Below, piece after piece: positions 32,765 through 44,169 of a DNA stretch of 64,000 nucleotides. The notes below the pieces were generated by a model that did not search any database, had not been told where the DNA came from, and was given only the letters and a program-made list of their open reading frames with translations. Made by a program: the position numbers and the translations under genes. Every line of letters begins with the position of its first letter. Positions within the stretch are counted from its first letter, which is position 1. The DNA is from Pisaster brevispinus (Eukaryota; Echinodermata; Asteroidea; Forcipulatida; Asteriidae): NCBI GenBank assembly GCA_023634235.1, contig JAMKCF010000002.1, forward strand, positions 12,712,591-12,776,590, in the 5' to 3' direction.

Positions 32765-33460
32765 AGATAAATAAATTTACAACTAATTGGCCCTTAGTGT
32801 GTGTTTGGGCTGATTGTATTACTGGTACCCGACTGAACTCTACACAGTCCTGCGGTGCAATTTGTATCCACCTATAGCTTCAATACCTTTCTCTGTGTGA
32901 ATATCGTGCTGTAAAGTTTCTTTGCTGACGTAAGTGAAATTATTTTTCTATCGCAACGCTCACTTAATGAAGCTGACAAGAATGTCTTTGCATCTACCAG
33001 GAAAACAACAAATTTCTCCATATCTCAAACATCCAACCATGTCATTTCCATCACTGCCCACTGCATACTGAATAAGTGAAGCAGACAATCATAGTACCCC
33101 TTTGAGAGAAATGGCACGTTAAACATAATGTAGTCTTGAAAAACAGATCTTGTGGAACTAAATTGACGAGTGCCGTGTTCCTTTCTTCTTCTTCTTTTTT
33201 CTTCTTTTTTTTATACAAAAAGATACCTGCATGTTGTTATCGTTCCACGTTTGCTTATGCCAATCATGGCTTTGCCTAAAGGTTCATTAAAAACAGCACA
33301 AAAAAGTGAAATAAGATCAGGTTTTAATTTCTGAAGTATTTATAATGTCGCTCATCAGACTGTTTATTTCAGTCTCTGTATAATAATCTAATACAACAAC
33401 TAGAACCAATCTCTCCAATTAGTTAGTTGACAGCGGAGGCCACAAATAGATGCGACATCT
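32765..33460. other. No gene recognised
   Basis: Contains a TTC/T-rich tract at 33182-33212. Otherwise featureless. Confidence 0.4.
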
Positions 33461-33465
33461 CTGTG

Positions 33466-33475
33466 CATATAAAAA
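33466..33475 (+). promoter_or_regulatory. TATA box candidate
   Basis: GCATATAAAAAGGAAAG is a close match to TATAAAA. A start site about 30 bp on (near 33497) would lie 48 bp before the ATG of 33545-33865. Confidence 0.35.
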
Positions 33476-33544
33476 GGAAAGTCAAAGAGACACAGAGAAC
33501 AAAACAAAAAGCACACACTCGTCCTCGCCTTCTGCTATCAATTA

Positions 33545-33865
33545 ATGAGCCTCACCATCCCGCCCATTAGTACAGCACTTCCAACAAAACACAACCAACG
33601 GTGTGAAATTGGCTCCAATTTACTCGAGAGAACGCACTGCCAATTTTCCCCGGCACACCACTTCGAGGATGTGGGAGGAAGATTGAATAGCAAACGTACA
33701 CAGTGGGTTACCACAGAACAAGAGCCAATATTGGCCATGGAATTAGTGGCGGGATGCGACCGCGCTCCCGGGGAAAATCACCCCCTTTCCCTCCACGGTG
33801 CGGACGGTATTTCCAATTTAGTGCGAAATCACCAGGTATCAATCGATTGTATTGTTTATTTTTAA
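33545..33865 (+). CDS. Unrecognised 106-codon ORF in a TATA-to-poly(A) unit
   Basis: ATG at 33545 opens MSLTIPPISTALPTKHNQRC and runs without introns to a stop at 33863-33865, through a Glu/His-rich middle (CQFSPAHHFEDVGG). GC content is above the flanks. A TATA box lies 75 bp upstream and AATAAA 51 bp past the stop, so the parts of a compact intronless gene are in order. Against this, the ATG context is weak, other frames on both strands are also long here, and no domain is recognised. It may instead be conserved non-coding DNA. Confidence 0.27.
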   Translation: MSLTIPPISTALPTKHNQRCEIGSNLLERTHCQFSPAHHFEDVGGRLNSKRTQWVTTEQEPILAMELVAGCDRAPGENHPLSLHGADGISNLVRNHQVSIDCIVYF

Positions 33866-33915
33866 TTACTGTGACAGAGGTGAATACTGGTGTTTCTACG
33901 ACCCAAGAGAATTGG

Positions 33916-33921
33916 AATAAA
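33916..33921 (+). terminator. Poly(A) signal candidate
   Basis: AATAAA, 51 bp past the stop of the preceding ORF. It is common by chance in DNA this AT-rich. Confidence 0.25.
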
Positions 33922-34299
33922 TAGAGTACCATTTTCTTATCTTCTATGAAAATAATGTTGTGTCGCAGCAGGAAGTGTGTCTTTGGCTTGTATTTAAAAA
34001 CGTTGAAGACGTTGGCTCGGAAGAAATTTGTAGGGCAAACTGTACAAGTGGGCTTGAATATTGCCCGGATGCTTGTGAAGTTTGATGCGCAACGCCATCT
34101 AGCGTTGCTACAATTTCATTCAATTTCATGTGTTTCTGTTTTTGGCTGTTTTTATGTTTCTGTGAAAAAAAAGGGTTGGGGAAAAGAGCCAGTCAAATAG
34201 TAATAAAGGGGTTCTTGATATAGCTTTACCTACGTCCCTTCAATAGTTTACCACTTTGAGATCAAGTTTGTTTTTAAGTGCGGGTAGGACGCCACGTGG

Positions 34300-35030
34300 A
34301 CTTTCTTAATGCGCTATAGGGAATTACTAAGAAAGTATATGTGCCTACTAAGGCATTATATGGATCTACTAGGAAGTAGTACGGAGACACGGAATTATAT
34401 TGGCCTACTAAATACATATATATTGACCTCCATATATATTGACCCACTAGGGCATTATGGACCTATACGAATGCATTGTACTGACCTGCTATATAAGGCG
34501 TTATGGACGTGCTAATAAATTGTATTGACCAACTAAAGATTTTATTGACTTACCGAGAAATTATATTAATAATATTAATAATCATAATAATTTGATTTAT
34601 AATGCGCCAATTCCAGACAAGGCTGTTCAAAGGCGCATGACAATGTACAACAATACAATACAGTACAGGTCTACAATAACAATAATACAGCGAGAGGATT
34701 TTTTAACAATCAATGAAGGAACGGTAAAATTATTGACCTAGTACATGTATAACAAAAATGTTATGGACCTACTAAGGCATATCTTCTAAAAATCTATAGG
34801 GAAAATATTACTATAGGCATTATATCGACCTACGTAGGCATTGTATGGACCTACTAGGAAGTTATTGACACAGAAAGCCATGATATGGACCTCCTAAGGA
34901 ATTATATGGACCTGCTAATGAATAATATGGACCTGCTGAAAATTTATATGGACTTAGTAAAAAAAAAAATTATATTGACCTACTAAAAGAAATTATAAGA
35001 AATGACAAGGACCTACTTAGAAAGCGTATA
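34300..35030. repeat. Degenerate minisatellite (TATGGACCTACTAAGGCATT-like)
   Basis: More than fifteen diverged units of about 20-30 bp carry TATTGACC or TATGGACCT, then ACTA, then an ATTATA-like spacer. The array is interrupted at about 34560-34735 by an unrelated insertion (see next entry). High divergence suggests age. Confidence 0.75.
34575..34700 (+). repeat. Inserted dispersed repeat fragment within the minisatellite
   Basis: TTTGATTTATAATGCGCCAA, CAAGGCTGTTCAAAGGCGCA and ACAATGTACAACAATACA resemble a widespread animal repeat with a 'GCGCC...AAGGCGC' layout. It breaks the minisatellite, so it arrived later. Confidence 0.45.
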
Positions 35031-35079
35031 TACAATTCAATTCAACGCTCAAAGGCTGAATAAGTAGTTCGTTTGTTTA

Positions 35080-35456
35080 AAATACTCTTTTTCCACCTTA
35101 GCCGCCTTTGTCTATTTACATGTGTGTTCAATATGCGGATTCCCTTTGAAGGCCCGAGACGTTGTCGCCTTTGATCAACATTGTAATGAGGAACATAAAT
35201 TGTAAACGAAGTACCATTTTAAAAGTAAAATAAACTGTGAAAATGAAGTTGAATGTGTCCATTCAAAGGCATTCCTAATAAAGATTCAAGACGGATCATC
35301 TTCCATTAAGATTTGCAAAACTGTTATGATTCATTTTTTTAATACACGATATTATTTCCTATTTTTGATAGTATTTATATGTATGAGTTTCAAATGTGTA
35401 TATGTACTTTTGTCCGAAGATTTAAAATAAACCAATCAATCAATCAATCAATTGCT
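35080..35456 (+). mobile_element. Retroelement 3' end with (CAAT)n tail
   Basis: AAGATTTAAAATAAACC is followed by four or so CAAT units (35432-35452), the usual form of a LINE or SINE 3' terminus. The upstream boundary is uncertain and no RT frame remains. Confidence 0.4.
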
Positions 35457-35459
35457 GGA

Positions 35460-36310
35460 ATACGGCATATAGGAACTTTTGTCACAGGACGGTAAAAGAC
35501 AGCTCCTGTGTGCTGACAGCGCGATATCTGCTTGTACTTGGTTCCCGTGAGAGACGCCGAGGCGGTGTCTCTTTCATCCATAACTCAGGATTTTAATTGC
35601 TTTTACAAAAAAGAGACCTGTGAAGTAACGCCACTGCGCCACCTGTACATTATCGCGGTAATGAGCACAGTAGAAACAATTAGACAGTTATTGTGAATCA
35701 TTTTGAGGGGGGTAATGCAATACAACTAGGGAAAGAGGTCCTCCGGTCGTAAATAGCGTCCTCTTGCAAAGCGCCTTGTCTCCCATGGGTCTTAATCGTG
35801 TATTACGAGTCTTTTGCCGGCCCCAAGGGGGGCTACATTTCCCATCAGAGTCTTGGACGTAGACTTGGATTGATTCGAATAATAAATTAACTACTATTAA
35901 CTCGACCTCGGTCCTGACTTTTACAAAATAAAGAAAACTTCAATCTTGACTCAACTTGATCATTACTTATTAATCAGTTGAGGCAATTAAATGTAATAGG
36001 CCCTAATATACAAAAGAGCGTAGAATTAACAGAGTTGTATGTGTTATCCCCGTGTGTTTAATATAAGAGCATTTACCTTTTACGGTGGTAGCTGAAAAGC
36101 ACGTTAACCCACTTCGTACTTTCTTCAACCTCAACCCTTTAGTTAGACTATGCTCAACAGGATTTTCAAGCAAGATGGTTTTCCCCTCTATTTATTTTAG
36201 TTTTCAGCCGGGTTAAAAAAGATTGTTTTCTTGTTCCTCACACTATTCATTGCGCCGGGTCCTTTTGGACGTGTGTCCGTGCTCAAACACAAAAAAGATC
36301 CGAATAGACG
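35460..36310. other. No gene recognised
   Basis: Some GC-balanced stretches (35480-35560, 35740-35850). No exon was supported. Confidence 0.4.
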
Positions 36311-36316
36311 ATGCAT

Positions 36317-36388
36317 TGCGCACGTGCGGATGACGACCCGCTGGAAGCAACCTCTCAGAGCCCGGAAGTGACGTAAGTGGCGGAAGTG
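36317..36388 (+). promoter_or_regulatory. TATA-less promoter with NRF1, ETS and CRE-like sites
   Basis: TGCGCACGTGCGG (NRF1-like, from 36317), CCGGAAGTG (36362-36370), TGACGTAA (36369-36376) and GCGGAAGTG (36380-36388) lie in a short CpG-rich island. This combination is typical of housekeeping promoters, often bidirectional. The exon at 36584 on the plus strand is a natural target. Confidence 0.5.
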
Positions 36389-36583
36389 TCGTCACCGCGT
36401 CAGCGCGGGTGTGTTCGGGTCAAATAACTTTAGCAATGACAAACACCAACAAAAGTTGTAGATTTCAAAATTGTTTGTTCTCGGAGGAAAACCTGTATTT
36501 GATATTTAGGGTTAATTTGTCCCGAATTCAAACTAAAACCTTACTCCCTGTTTTGTTGTTGTTGTTATTGTTGTTGTTTTTAG

Positions 36584-36651
36584 AAAATTACTCTTCACAA
36601 GAAAGGATTCGTAAAGCACCGATTGATGCAGGTCAACTGTCATCGAAATTG
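36584..36651 (+). CDS. Candidate exon downstream of the 36.3 kb promoter
   Basis: A T/G-rich tract ending GTTGTTTTTAG precedes 68 nt that end AAATTG before GTGAGT, a consensus donor. Two frames are open: NYSSQERIRKAPIDAGQLSS then KL (ends phase 0), or KITLHKKGFVKHRLMQVNCH. The first is more protein-like. A strong acceptor at 37921 (TTTTTTTTCTTCTGTAG) could continue it in phase with ILRSKET at 37922-37942 before GTAATG. The protein is not recognised, and the exon might be part of a 5' UTR. Confidence 0.38.
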
Positions 36652-36659
36652 GTGAGTGT

Positions 36660-37245
36660 GCTAGAATTTTTGTTTTAAATAGAAATTATACCTCAGTAAT
36701 AATAGTATTAATACGTAAAGAATAATCTCTGATCGGGGAATTTGTTTCAGACAAAGTACACGGTTGATAAACAATATGATTAGTTTCAATCGGAAGGCTC
36801 AGTGATTATTAAGTTCACATGAGTACAAATCCACCAGAGGGGATAACTGGTATGCCTGAATTACTGTCAAAGTCAAGGAACATTGTAGCGTTCGAAGACC
36901 CCCATGGACAGGCGTGGCAAAGTTGAAATGCTCCAATCGAAATGGGCCCGATATGAACGCGTGCAAAATATCCACGTCGAAAACAGTCACTTTTTCTTTC
37001 TTTCGGTAAACCGCGAATTTATGGGTAAAACAAAATCACAGCTTGGTTGAATCGTAATTTTAAGTTGGAATTAATTTACCATTCTTAATGACATAGACAT
37101 ACCTAATTCCCTTGTAAACGGAATCCTGAGTTCAGAATGTCTCTCTTTGGATCAATGGCTCCTTTTGAATGCATGGCTTCAATAAATATATTTATAAAGC
37201 TAAAAAAAAAAATAATAAACCTTGTGCATCGACGTCCTCCCGCCT
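36660..37245. other. Putative intron
   Basis: No exon or repeat recognised. Confidence 0.35.
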
Positions 37246-37249
37246 CCGT

Positions 37250-37440
37250 CTTAGAGGTATAGCGATGACGAAACAATGGAAATACGTAGATTTGTACGCG
37301 CACCGCGCAGGATAGGCTATTGAGCAACTTTCTTTTGACCTCTAGCCGAGGGCGACCTACTCAAATGACGTCACAAGCATAATTATGTCTAACCATTTTT
37401 GACTGAAGCAGACATTACAAATATAGAGTAGACACCCCTG
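37250..37440 (-). repeat. Dispersed repeat family D, copy 1
   Basis: GACCTCTAGCCGAGGGCGAC, CTACTCAAATGACGTCA and a GCGCACCGCGCAGGATAGGC block match 56160-56380 in reverse complement. It carries a perfect CRE. Confidence 0.7.
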
Positions 37441-37444
37441 TCAT

Positions 37445-38555
37445 TGATACACGAATATAGAAGCTCCGCCCTTGAAAAGGGGCAAGATACAGGGCGGGGA
37501 CACTGCAAAATCTTAGTTTTTTTGTATCTGCAGAACGGAAGTCTTAAAAAAAACAATCTTGAAACGAATCAGTCGCTCAAATCTTGAACTCTAACATTTC
37601 GAACACTTTTAGAATTGATTTTTTTTAGTGTTTTAAATTATGTAAATACTAAACAAAATCCAAAACCCTGGCTTCGGAAATTTAAAAATAAGTTGGAGAG
37701 AGGTTGCTGGATTTTTTTCCCCATCCCCTCAGATCGTTGTCACCCGAAGCACCCGCTCGCTACGCCGTCCTGCATGTCAAAATATATTTACTTTCAAATG
37801 GAAAGATGACGATTAGGCTCGTGTGATGCACAATTCTTGAAAGCTTGAGCGACCACACAAGAGTAGAGATTTAAAGAGCCGATGACAGGAGAATATTTGA
37901 CATATTTTTTTTCTTCTGTAGATTCTGAGAAGTAAAGAGACGGTAATGAACGAAACATGTGTTTTTGGATCAGTTAAAGCAGTTGAATTCATTGTCGGTT
38001 TTTTTTAACTGGAGTTGTGTGCAAAATGTTTCGAACAGTCTGTGTCATAAAAAAACAAGTACAACAACAGTATCCGTTGAACAAAACTGTTTTAGCAACA
38101 AATACCCGTACAAATACCTTGCTGTTGTTATTTTATTATTCCCAATACTCACACAGTTGTGCTTAATTTGTTTTCCTGTTACGCCACAAATGCTTTTGTA
38201 GAGAAATCAACCTTTAAAAAACAACAAATGGTTTGAAGATTATTACAAGATATCACAAAAAGTAAGGTTGGTCTGAGTTTTAAAAGGGTTATTTACGGAG
38301 GTAGAACTGTACAACAACAAAAGGGTAAATACGCTTCACCCTCGTGCGGCGTTTATGATGACATGTCCACGGTCTCCTTCAGTCCACTTCTGGGGAAACG
38401 GAGCAAATGGGCATGTATTGATTTTGCTACGGCTTATCCAACTATTTGATGAAATGCGCAATTGCATTTTTACAAGGATAGAAGTTCTTGCACTAAAATA
38501 TCAAAGAGAACATCGAGCAGTACAAGCCAACCGAAGATCGTTTATTTTATAGTTG
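37445..38555. other. No gene firmly recognised
   Basis: Contains the possible 21-nt micro-exon 37922-37942 discussed with 36584-36651. The rest is AT-rich with no recognised repeat. Confidence 0.35.
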
Positions 38556-38560
38556 TTGTT

Positions 38561-38955
38561 CTACATTTCCCTCCTAAACGTTGCGGAAACGTCTGTGATA
38601 GTACAAAACAAAGAAAACACAAGGAGTACCAAAAAATGGAACATTATTATTAATTTTTTCAAATTGTATTCATGTTTATTTTGTAACCAGAATTAAAACT
38701 AGCGTGTATTCATTTTTGGGGGTTTTCCGGATTTAGGCTGCAAAGAAAATTGTAGTTCTACATTCCCCTCCTAAATGTTACAGATGTTTCTTTAATACTA
38801 CAAAACAAAGAAAACACAAGGAGTACACAAAAATCGAATATTGTTTTTTAAATCTCTCTATATACATTTGTAATTCATGGGTTTTTTTGTAATACGAATT
38901 GAAACTGGCGTGTATGCATGTGATTGGTTTTTTTTCGGATTTGGGCCGCAAAGAC
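38561..38955. repeat. Tandem duplication, 197-bp unit
   Basis: CTACATTTCCCTCCTAAACG (38561) and CTACATTCCCCTCCTAAATG (38758) begin two units that share TACAAAACAAAGAAAACACA, AAGGAGTAC, GCGTGTAT and a CGGATTT-GGC-GCAAAGA end. Divergence is moderate, with several indels. Confidence 0.85.
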
Positions 38956-38959
38956 TGTC

Positions 38960-40470
38960 GTATTTTACCAGCCCCCATCCCCCCCCCCCCCCCCGAATGA
39001 TACAGAGACTGAATTAACTATGTCTGGTCTATTATTAGGGAATTCTGATTTTCAGTTCGTGGTACCACAATGTGATATCTACTTTCTATGAATAGAATAT
39101 ATGTTGCGGTAATGAACTTGTCCCGCAAAATGTATCTTTTGCCCCGGAGTGGAGCAGTGGATGGTAGGGACTTCTCGTAATTATCCCCACTATCCCCGGG
39201 CTAGATAAGTTGGTTCTGAAAGAACTCTTGTTCCGCTTATTTTTTGTCGGGGATACTGAAACTGTATACAGTTGTCTTCTAGTGTCATTAACTGAAGTCC
39301 AATGATGAGATTCAAATGAACTTTTTAAATTCGATGTGAGCATTTTCGAAGATTGCGAATTGTTTGAAGAATGCTTTTTATCAATTTAAACGATGCACAA
39401 CCCTCCGGAACAATAGCTTACACTCTGAGACTTTATAGATTGAATAAATAATGAATTGAAACAAGTAACGAATTGGTGTGTACTGCGCCCATTCCATTCA
39501 ATGTACACACACGCGCATAGCAATCATGAAAACATAGTAATCACCTAAAAGGGACATTGCACAGTTGTTTACAACATTGGTAAAATAAAGTAAGAACACA
39601 AACACCGAGAACCGAGATTCAAACACGACTATAATTGTCGTACAATAAAATTCTCACTCTTTTTTATTATAATTATTTTATTTTTTTTAGAAGCCTCGAC
39701 TGAAATTAATCCATCAGTTTCCTGTGCCCCACTCCAAAGACGACCATTTCCTCCAACCTCAGTTCCAATCAGTCCATAGCAGTTGTATCCTTCCCAGTCT
39801 TTCATTTAACCGTGCAGGTTGGGCGGTATACATTTCTTTCCCAACCTTCATTTACGGCATTTCCCAGGGCACTCGAAGTACCTAGGCGGTTACAATAACC
39901 ACCTCGGCCCTCTCTCACTGATCTTTAAGATCATCCGGAGTTCCTTAAGTGGAAATCGTTGAGCCATCACGTACCCCGCAAGTCTCTACAGAAACTTCAC
40001 GATAATTAAGGTCGCATTACATTTTTTTTTCTTCTCCTAAACCATTTTTTTCTTCTCTCGAGTCGTTATGACGGATTTAAAACCGACAGAGTAGTTTTCG
40101 AAGTATAGCGCCAACAAAGCGAGGATTCGGACCCCGTGAGAGACGCGTGTATCGGTTGTTAAAGAGAATGTTTTTTGGCGATGTTTGTGGAATGGGTTTT
40201 CTTGCAGAATCTGATCGTAAGAGTGTTTGAGTTTGGGAGAAGCACGTTTGCTTAATAGGTTTAGGGCCCAAGGCACATTGTCTGATATCTCAGCCACTTC
40301 CGTAGTTTCTGAGAAGAGCAGTTCAACTATATAAACACCAGCTTTGAATACTTATTTGACAACATTAGTTATATTGTTCAGGTTTGATAGAATGTGGACT
40401 CTTTTTTTTTAGTTGGGTTTGCGATTCACCATGGAATAATCTCCCTATGAGCTGTGACGCTTCCAAAATG
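38960..40470. other. No gene recognised
   Basis: A C-run of about 16 (38979-38994), then GC-balanced stretches at 39120-39200 and 39710-39960 that might be conserved non-coding DNA. No exon was supported. Confidence 0.4.
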
Positions 40471-40475
40471 GATCA

Positions 40476-40530
40476 ACGGTGCAACAGCTCGACGTTTCGA
40501 CCAGTATGCTCTGATCGCCTTCAGGAGAAA
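40476..40530 (-). mobile_element. Hammerhead-like GAAACGTC repeat, copy 4 (minus)
   Basis: On the minus strand: CTC, CTGAAGGC, GATCAG-AGCATA-CTGGTC (a six-pair stem II), GAAACGTC (40491-40498), GAG (pairs with CTC as stem I). The core is CUGAAGG where CUGANGA is required, so it has one substitution plus one extra base. This copy has the clearest stem II. Confidence 0.55.
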
Positions 40531-40534
40531 GCAG

Positions 40535-42375
40535 TTTTAGGAACTATCTCCATTTATAACCGAGATGTTGTGTCAACTTCAACTGGGGCTCTCTTTAAAG
40601 GCGATCATTGAAAGAGCTAACCTTTGTTCAAGTCGTCTTCATGAAAATGTATTATGACAGTGGAAGCCATTGGGCTGTTAGTCCTAACTGTCAAGAAAAC
40701 AAACACAAGAGAGATACCCTCATGGCGACATGAGTGACAGCTAACTGCTCTTCTCCACATGTCTAAAACTCAGGACAGATATCTCTTGAGACGCGATGCA
40801 GGTCGTGAAATTAGTCTCCTTATCAAGAACGCTCGTCAAACCTGTCAACTTTTATGAGTCGTATCACCCTGAAACGAGGCTATCTCGGGATGCATATAGA
40901 CAGAAGCAGTCGTTCCGATCTGATTCTCCTAATACACTCTCCGACACTCCGCTTAAAAACGTCTTATGGTTGTTATTCGGTAAATATAATAAAAACCCAT
41001 GATCCCATATGCGCTTGACAGTAAAACCGTGGAAATGTCCCGGCCGCGGGCCATTATCTCGAGACGCACAGCGGTGTTTGAAAGCATTTTAGACGGCACT
41101 CGTGTTACGGATATTGGGGACATTATATTGCTAAAGATTCGAGCCCCAAACGCCATAATCGGTTTCTTTACGACATACGATACACGAAGATTAGAAGAAA
41201 AAACTCGAGCTGAGTTCGGGGGGGCTGTCGACATCGTATATCACTCAAAAACATGGAAGGGGCTCTCGGCGTTGGAACCTTTAGTCATTTGAGATTTTTG
41301 CAAATTATTTACCTCCCCGGGAGGGATGGGGGAGATAATGCTAGATTCGTCATTTGGGATTGTTCTTATTTCGTGTCTCTTTCTTGGGTAATGCGATACG
41401 ATTTGAATGCTGAGCTGCACCAGTGCAATTGTTGAGTTCCTATAGAGACGTGTTTGAAGTACCCGGATGGAAATCTGGCGTGCATTTCTTGTTGGAGTGA
41501 GAATGATGCGCATGCCCAGTTTTATTCCCTAATTCACCCGGACATTCCCTATACACTCGAAAGTTGTAGAGATCTTAAATTTCATTTTGAGACTCAGGGG
41601 CCCACATATTGATAGCAAAATAAATATCCCACTTCACCTGATGGAATTCTGACTCAAGCTTAAGGTTGTCTCTGAGTCTGGTGAGACCCCACTTCATTCT
41701 GTAGAATTTATTTAATTTCAATTCACACTTGACAATCAAGTCCACGTCACTAATTGCGAAATATCTTTTTGAGTTGATCCTCGACAGCTTGAAGGTGTCA
41801 TAAACAACGAATAAACAAATCTGTGGAGATATTTCTTTAGGTATTAGGAGATGAGAGATTAAGAAGAACGCCGTGGATTGAAATGGAGTAACCAAAATAA
41901 AATACGTCACTATCCAAACAACGACGTCATCACCGTACACGCAAACACTTGAAAGCAACGCGAGGTGCGCCGTAGCGGATGCGATTTTTTTTTTTTTTTT
42001 TTTTTTTTTGCGATCATATCGTGGTGAATGTGAATTGAACACGGGTTCTTTGCTTCTTCCTCACTGTAATTGCTTCACAGGTCTCAAGGAAAGCGCGGTT
42101 TCCATATTCATGTGGTTGTTCTTTTAAATTAACGCGACGCCAAACTGTTTCCTTTCGCATACTTTTGATTTTAACAGCGCGCCAGTTTCTTGACCAGACT
42201 CGAACATTAGTTTGCTAAGTCATCCATGCTCTGTGCATTTGAGTTCGGGACTGATTCATCATGAACCGAATAATTACATGTAAAAAGTAATGTAGACATC
42301 GGAAGGAGTATTCGTTGCAGTGTTCATGGAAATTTCGGTGAGCAAGAAACCTTACTGGGATTGTCAATCTATCAC
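40535..42375. other. No gene recognised
   Basis: GC-balanced block 40990-41450 is open on both strands (97 and 93 codons) without a domain. A 155-codon minus frame (41575-42042) includes a Lys run from the 24-bp poly-T at 41986-42009 and is probably chance. Confidence 0.4.
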
Positions 42376-42379
42376 AGCT

Positions 42380-42800
42380 TGTTTTAGTCACTTGTAGTCT
42401 ATTCGCTTCAACTCGTACTTGACGTCATTATGACGTCGATGCATGCTTGCAGTTGATTGGAAATCTATAAGATCAATAAACTGGGATGGCGATTCTGTAT
42501 TTTGTAGCCGGTCAACGGCCGACGTCATAAATTGATTTCTCTGCATCTGAGCTCTCTCAAGTTATCTGCCCTGTAATCAAGGACCCTCGGCAAATTGCTG
42601 CCTTAACCTTTGAACTATGACCCTTATGACCCCTATGTGGTGATTCCCTTGATACCACCCTTGATTTATGGTGAAATTGACGTCCGCCCCTACATCTATT
42701 AGACACCGGAAACCTTTCATCAAATACCGTCATCTAGCCAAAGACACGCCGGGAAACCTCGGCTTGGCATTCAGCCTCACGACACGGTCGAGTAAGAGGC
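42380..42800. promoter_or_regulatory. Candidate regulatory block
   Basis: GC-balanced sequence with two CRE-like sites (TGACGTCATTATGACGTCGA, about 42420), a third GACGTCAT at about 42520, a TCF/LEF-like CCTTTGAA (42607-42614) and a direct repeat of TGACCC spaced by three bases (42618-42632), the DR3 layout of some nuclear receptors. No gene is visible nearby. Confidence 0.3.
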
Positions 42801-42804
42801 AAGA

Positions 42805-43912
42805 CACTGGACAGATTTTTGTTTTTAATAAAGAGGAGGACTGAGGATGAGGTTTTGAGAGTTCGAGATAAGATCGCATGGTGCCTTCGCCATCTTCATC
42901 TCCAAATCATTTGGATGATTTGGTGCGGATGGAAATTAGGGACTTTGCGGCGCAAAGAAGGTTTTGGTGCTTTCAAATTATTTGACTACTTTCTTTGTTT
43001 TTATTATACTGATGCTGCTTCTTCAGTCAGATTCCTTGTAATTAAATCATAAAATTATCGTATTAAATGTAAAGTGGGACTAGAATGTAATTTGACCACC
43101 GGCCTCGGCTTGGCTTTATGTTTTTATTTTTACCCAAAGAAACAACGTGCCGTTTAAAAGGTTTAAACTTTAGTTGCCGCCAGCTTTTTAATGTGTGGGT
43201 TTGCGTCTACAGGAAAACAAAATGGCCGCCTACATAATCATCTATGCTATTAAATCAGTATAGATGGCTCATTCATTATATAGATGCCAACCATTCATTA
43301 TTAAAAGTCAATAGTAAAAATGATACTGTAATAATATTGTACTGGTAGTCGGTGATGATATCCAATAATGCCCATGGCACCCACTCAAATATCACAAACC
43401 GTCATGGGAAAACATGGCTTTTACCGTCAGTATCCAATTCAATCATCAGGCTTCTCTCATATCCAGTGTTGTTTTGATCAGTCCTTCAACTATGTGCTCA
43501 TTCTTCCTCGTCTCTCTCCATGTTTTGTTTTGTTTTACCCTTTTCTTTCAAATCTCCCAATTTCCTTGTATTTCCCCTCATTTCTTTCTCTTCATTTCCA
43601 CGCTGTTTCCTTCTTAGCTCGTCCGGCATATCATTCAGGATCCCCGGCCGCCAGGAGGCGTTCATTTCCCGGCGGGCCTATGGACAGCTTGAGGGGGTTG
43701 TGAACAAGGTTTAGCTGGGGGCGTCTTCTGTCTCTGAGATTGTGAGCTCTTAATGCTACTATTGTGAACAGCAACGAGGCTACGGGCGAAATTTTTATCA
43801 ATCAAATAATATTGCTCTAACGTCCTGTGATTTGTTGTTTTTACTCTCATACACGGCAAAAGGTCTCTTAGCTGAAAAAAGGATAGCACGGTTATATTGT
43901 GTGAGGAAATAG
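42805..43912. other. No gene recognised
   Basis: A 111-codon plus frame (43368-43703) in CT-rich sequence lacks a domain. Nothing else was noted. Confidence 0.4.
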
Positions 43913-43916
43913 AATT

Positions 43917-44025
43917 AGCTGTTGCAAACTGCTTTACCAAATAAAAGGACCTATGGTATAAATGCAAAAGTTAGTTAGTGGCTGGACGTTTCGACCCTTG
44001 CAGAGTTTTTCTCGAAGATTATTTT
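43917..44025 (-). mobile_element. Hammerhead-like GAAACGTC repeat, copy 5 (minus)
   Basis: On the minus strand: CTTCGAGAAAAACTCTGCAA, GGGTCGAAACGTCC (GAAACGTC at 43985-43992), then GCATTTATACCATAGGTCCT and GGTAAAGCAGTTTGCAAC. It aligns end to end with 10305-10425. Confidence 0.6.
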
Positions 44026-44089
44026 GTCTGTATTTAATATACATTGCAAACTGTAGCAGCATTATTCCGCATGTGTACCATATCGCGAC

Positions 44090-44165
44090 TGCACTTGCCG
44101 TAACCAACGGCTTTGGTTGGCTTTGACTTTGGCATCGTCGGCCATGTTGAAGCCATGCACCGCAA
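44090..44165. mobile_element. Foldback GGCTAC family, fragment
   Basis: CTTTGGTTGGCTTTGACTTT and GGCCATGTTGAAGCCATG resemble the arm and GTTGAAG centre of the family. The assignment is weak. Confidence 0.3.
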
Positions 44166-44169
44166 CTTC

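Noticed and set aside
40953..41292. Two opposing frames of 93-97 codons in a GC-balanced block
   Set aside because: Both strands are open and neither has a domain or splice sites. I treat the block as possibly conserved non-coding DNA.
41575..42042. 155-codon minus-strand frame
   Set aside because: It includes a Lys run from a poly-T tract, has no recognisable domain, and there is no splice or promoter support.
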